From assembly GCA_002337545.1 (NCBI GenBank), contig DDGE01000063.1, positions 1 through 14,558 of the forward strand: a DNA stretch of 14,558 nt. The letters run 5' to 3'. A model generated the notes under the pieces. The model worked only from the letters and a program-made list of their open reading frames with translations. It ran no database searches and was not told the DNA's origin. A program made the position numbers and the translations under genes. This document shows, in pieces, positions 14,458 to 14,558 of this stretch. The stretch comes from Phycisphaerales bacterium UBA1910 (GTDB taxonomy: Bacteria > Planctomycetota > Phycisphaerae > Phycisphaerales > UBA1924). Numbering within the stretch: position 1 is the stretch's first letter; every line of letters begins with the position of its first letter.

Positions 14458-14531
14458 CCCCCTGTCTTCTTTCTCCTCCCCCGTCCTGACGGGGGAGGAG
14501 TCCGCGCAGTCCGCCTCTGGCGGAGAGGGGG
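14458..14531. repeat. Composite palindrome, REP-like intergenic element
   Basis: Outer arms CCCCCT (14458-14463) and AGGGGG (14526-14531) enclose the 13-bp hairpin and a second hairpin TCCGCC-TCT-GGCGGA (14510-14515 and 14519-14524). The whole stretch can fold as a three-way junction. The T-rich TCTTTCTTGT follows at 14532-14541. This form resembles repetitive extragenic palindromes, but only one copy is in the window, so repetition is not shown. Confidence 0.35.
14473..14500 (+). terminator. 13-bp perfect hairpin after the ybeY-CorC pair
   Basis: CTCCTCCCCCGTC and GACGGGGGAGGAG are perfect inverted repeats separated by only CT, 25 nt after the stop codon. No T-run follows directly. It could be a terminator or RNA-stability element, or one arm of the composite palindrome with the next hairpin. 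Confidence 0.4.
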
Positions 14532-14558
14532 TCTTTCTTGTCCCTCCCCGCGCCCTCG

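Overview
The window is GC-rich, densely coded bacterial DNA. The gene content (a 600-aa TPR/OGT-type glycosyltransferase, two sulfotransferase-family proteins, an RNase E with very long basic and acidic tails, PTS enzyme I, the MEP-pathway gene dxr) best fits a planctomycete, probably class Phycisphaerae. This placement is inferred from gene content and protein style; no rRNA or other taxonomic marker is present.

Layout: (1) 9-1223, minus: transcription terminator rho, divergent from (2) 1480-3240, plus: PTS enzyme I. They share a 256-bp intergenic region with a possible promoter for each. (3) 3241-3625: GC-rich non-coding stretch with one strong hairpin. (4) 3626-10346, plus: a compact run of rne, dxr (21-nt gap), a TPR/OGT-like glycosyltransferase (4-nt ATGA overlap with dxr) and a sulfotransferase (1-nt overlap, strong Shine-Dalgarno). 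(5) 10363-12161, minus: a UDP-glucuronate-epimerase-type SDR followed after 2 nt by a second, atypical sulfotransferase-fold protein. This pair converges on the plus run at an intrinsic terminator whose stem contains the stop codon. (6) 12162-12537: AT-richer intergenic island with three hairpins; one is a textbook minus-strand intrinsic terminator with no ORF upstream of it. (7) 12538-14447, plus: ybeY and a DUF21/CBS/CorC membrane protein, coupled by an ATGA overlap. (8) 14448-14558: strong palindromes at the window end.

How they fit together: rho, rne and ybeY belong to core RNA metabolism (termination, mRNA decay and rRNA processing). dxr supplies isoprenoid precursors. The middle of the window (OGT-like enzyme, sulfotransferase, nucleotide-sugar epimerase, second sulfotransferase) looks like a small glycan or glycoprotein modification island. 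It could make and sulfate a uronic-acid-containing surface glycan, but no substrate can be read from sequence.

The main points for follow-up are the unannotated RNA-like island at 12162-12537, the low-complexity architecture of RNase E, the domain loss and insertions in Rho, the loss of hallmark membrane motifs in the CorC-like protein, and the paired CxxC motifs in the second sulfotransferase-like protein. I found no CRISPR array, IS element, tRNA or rRNA, and no single convincing new defence-type system.
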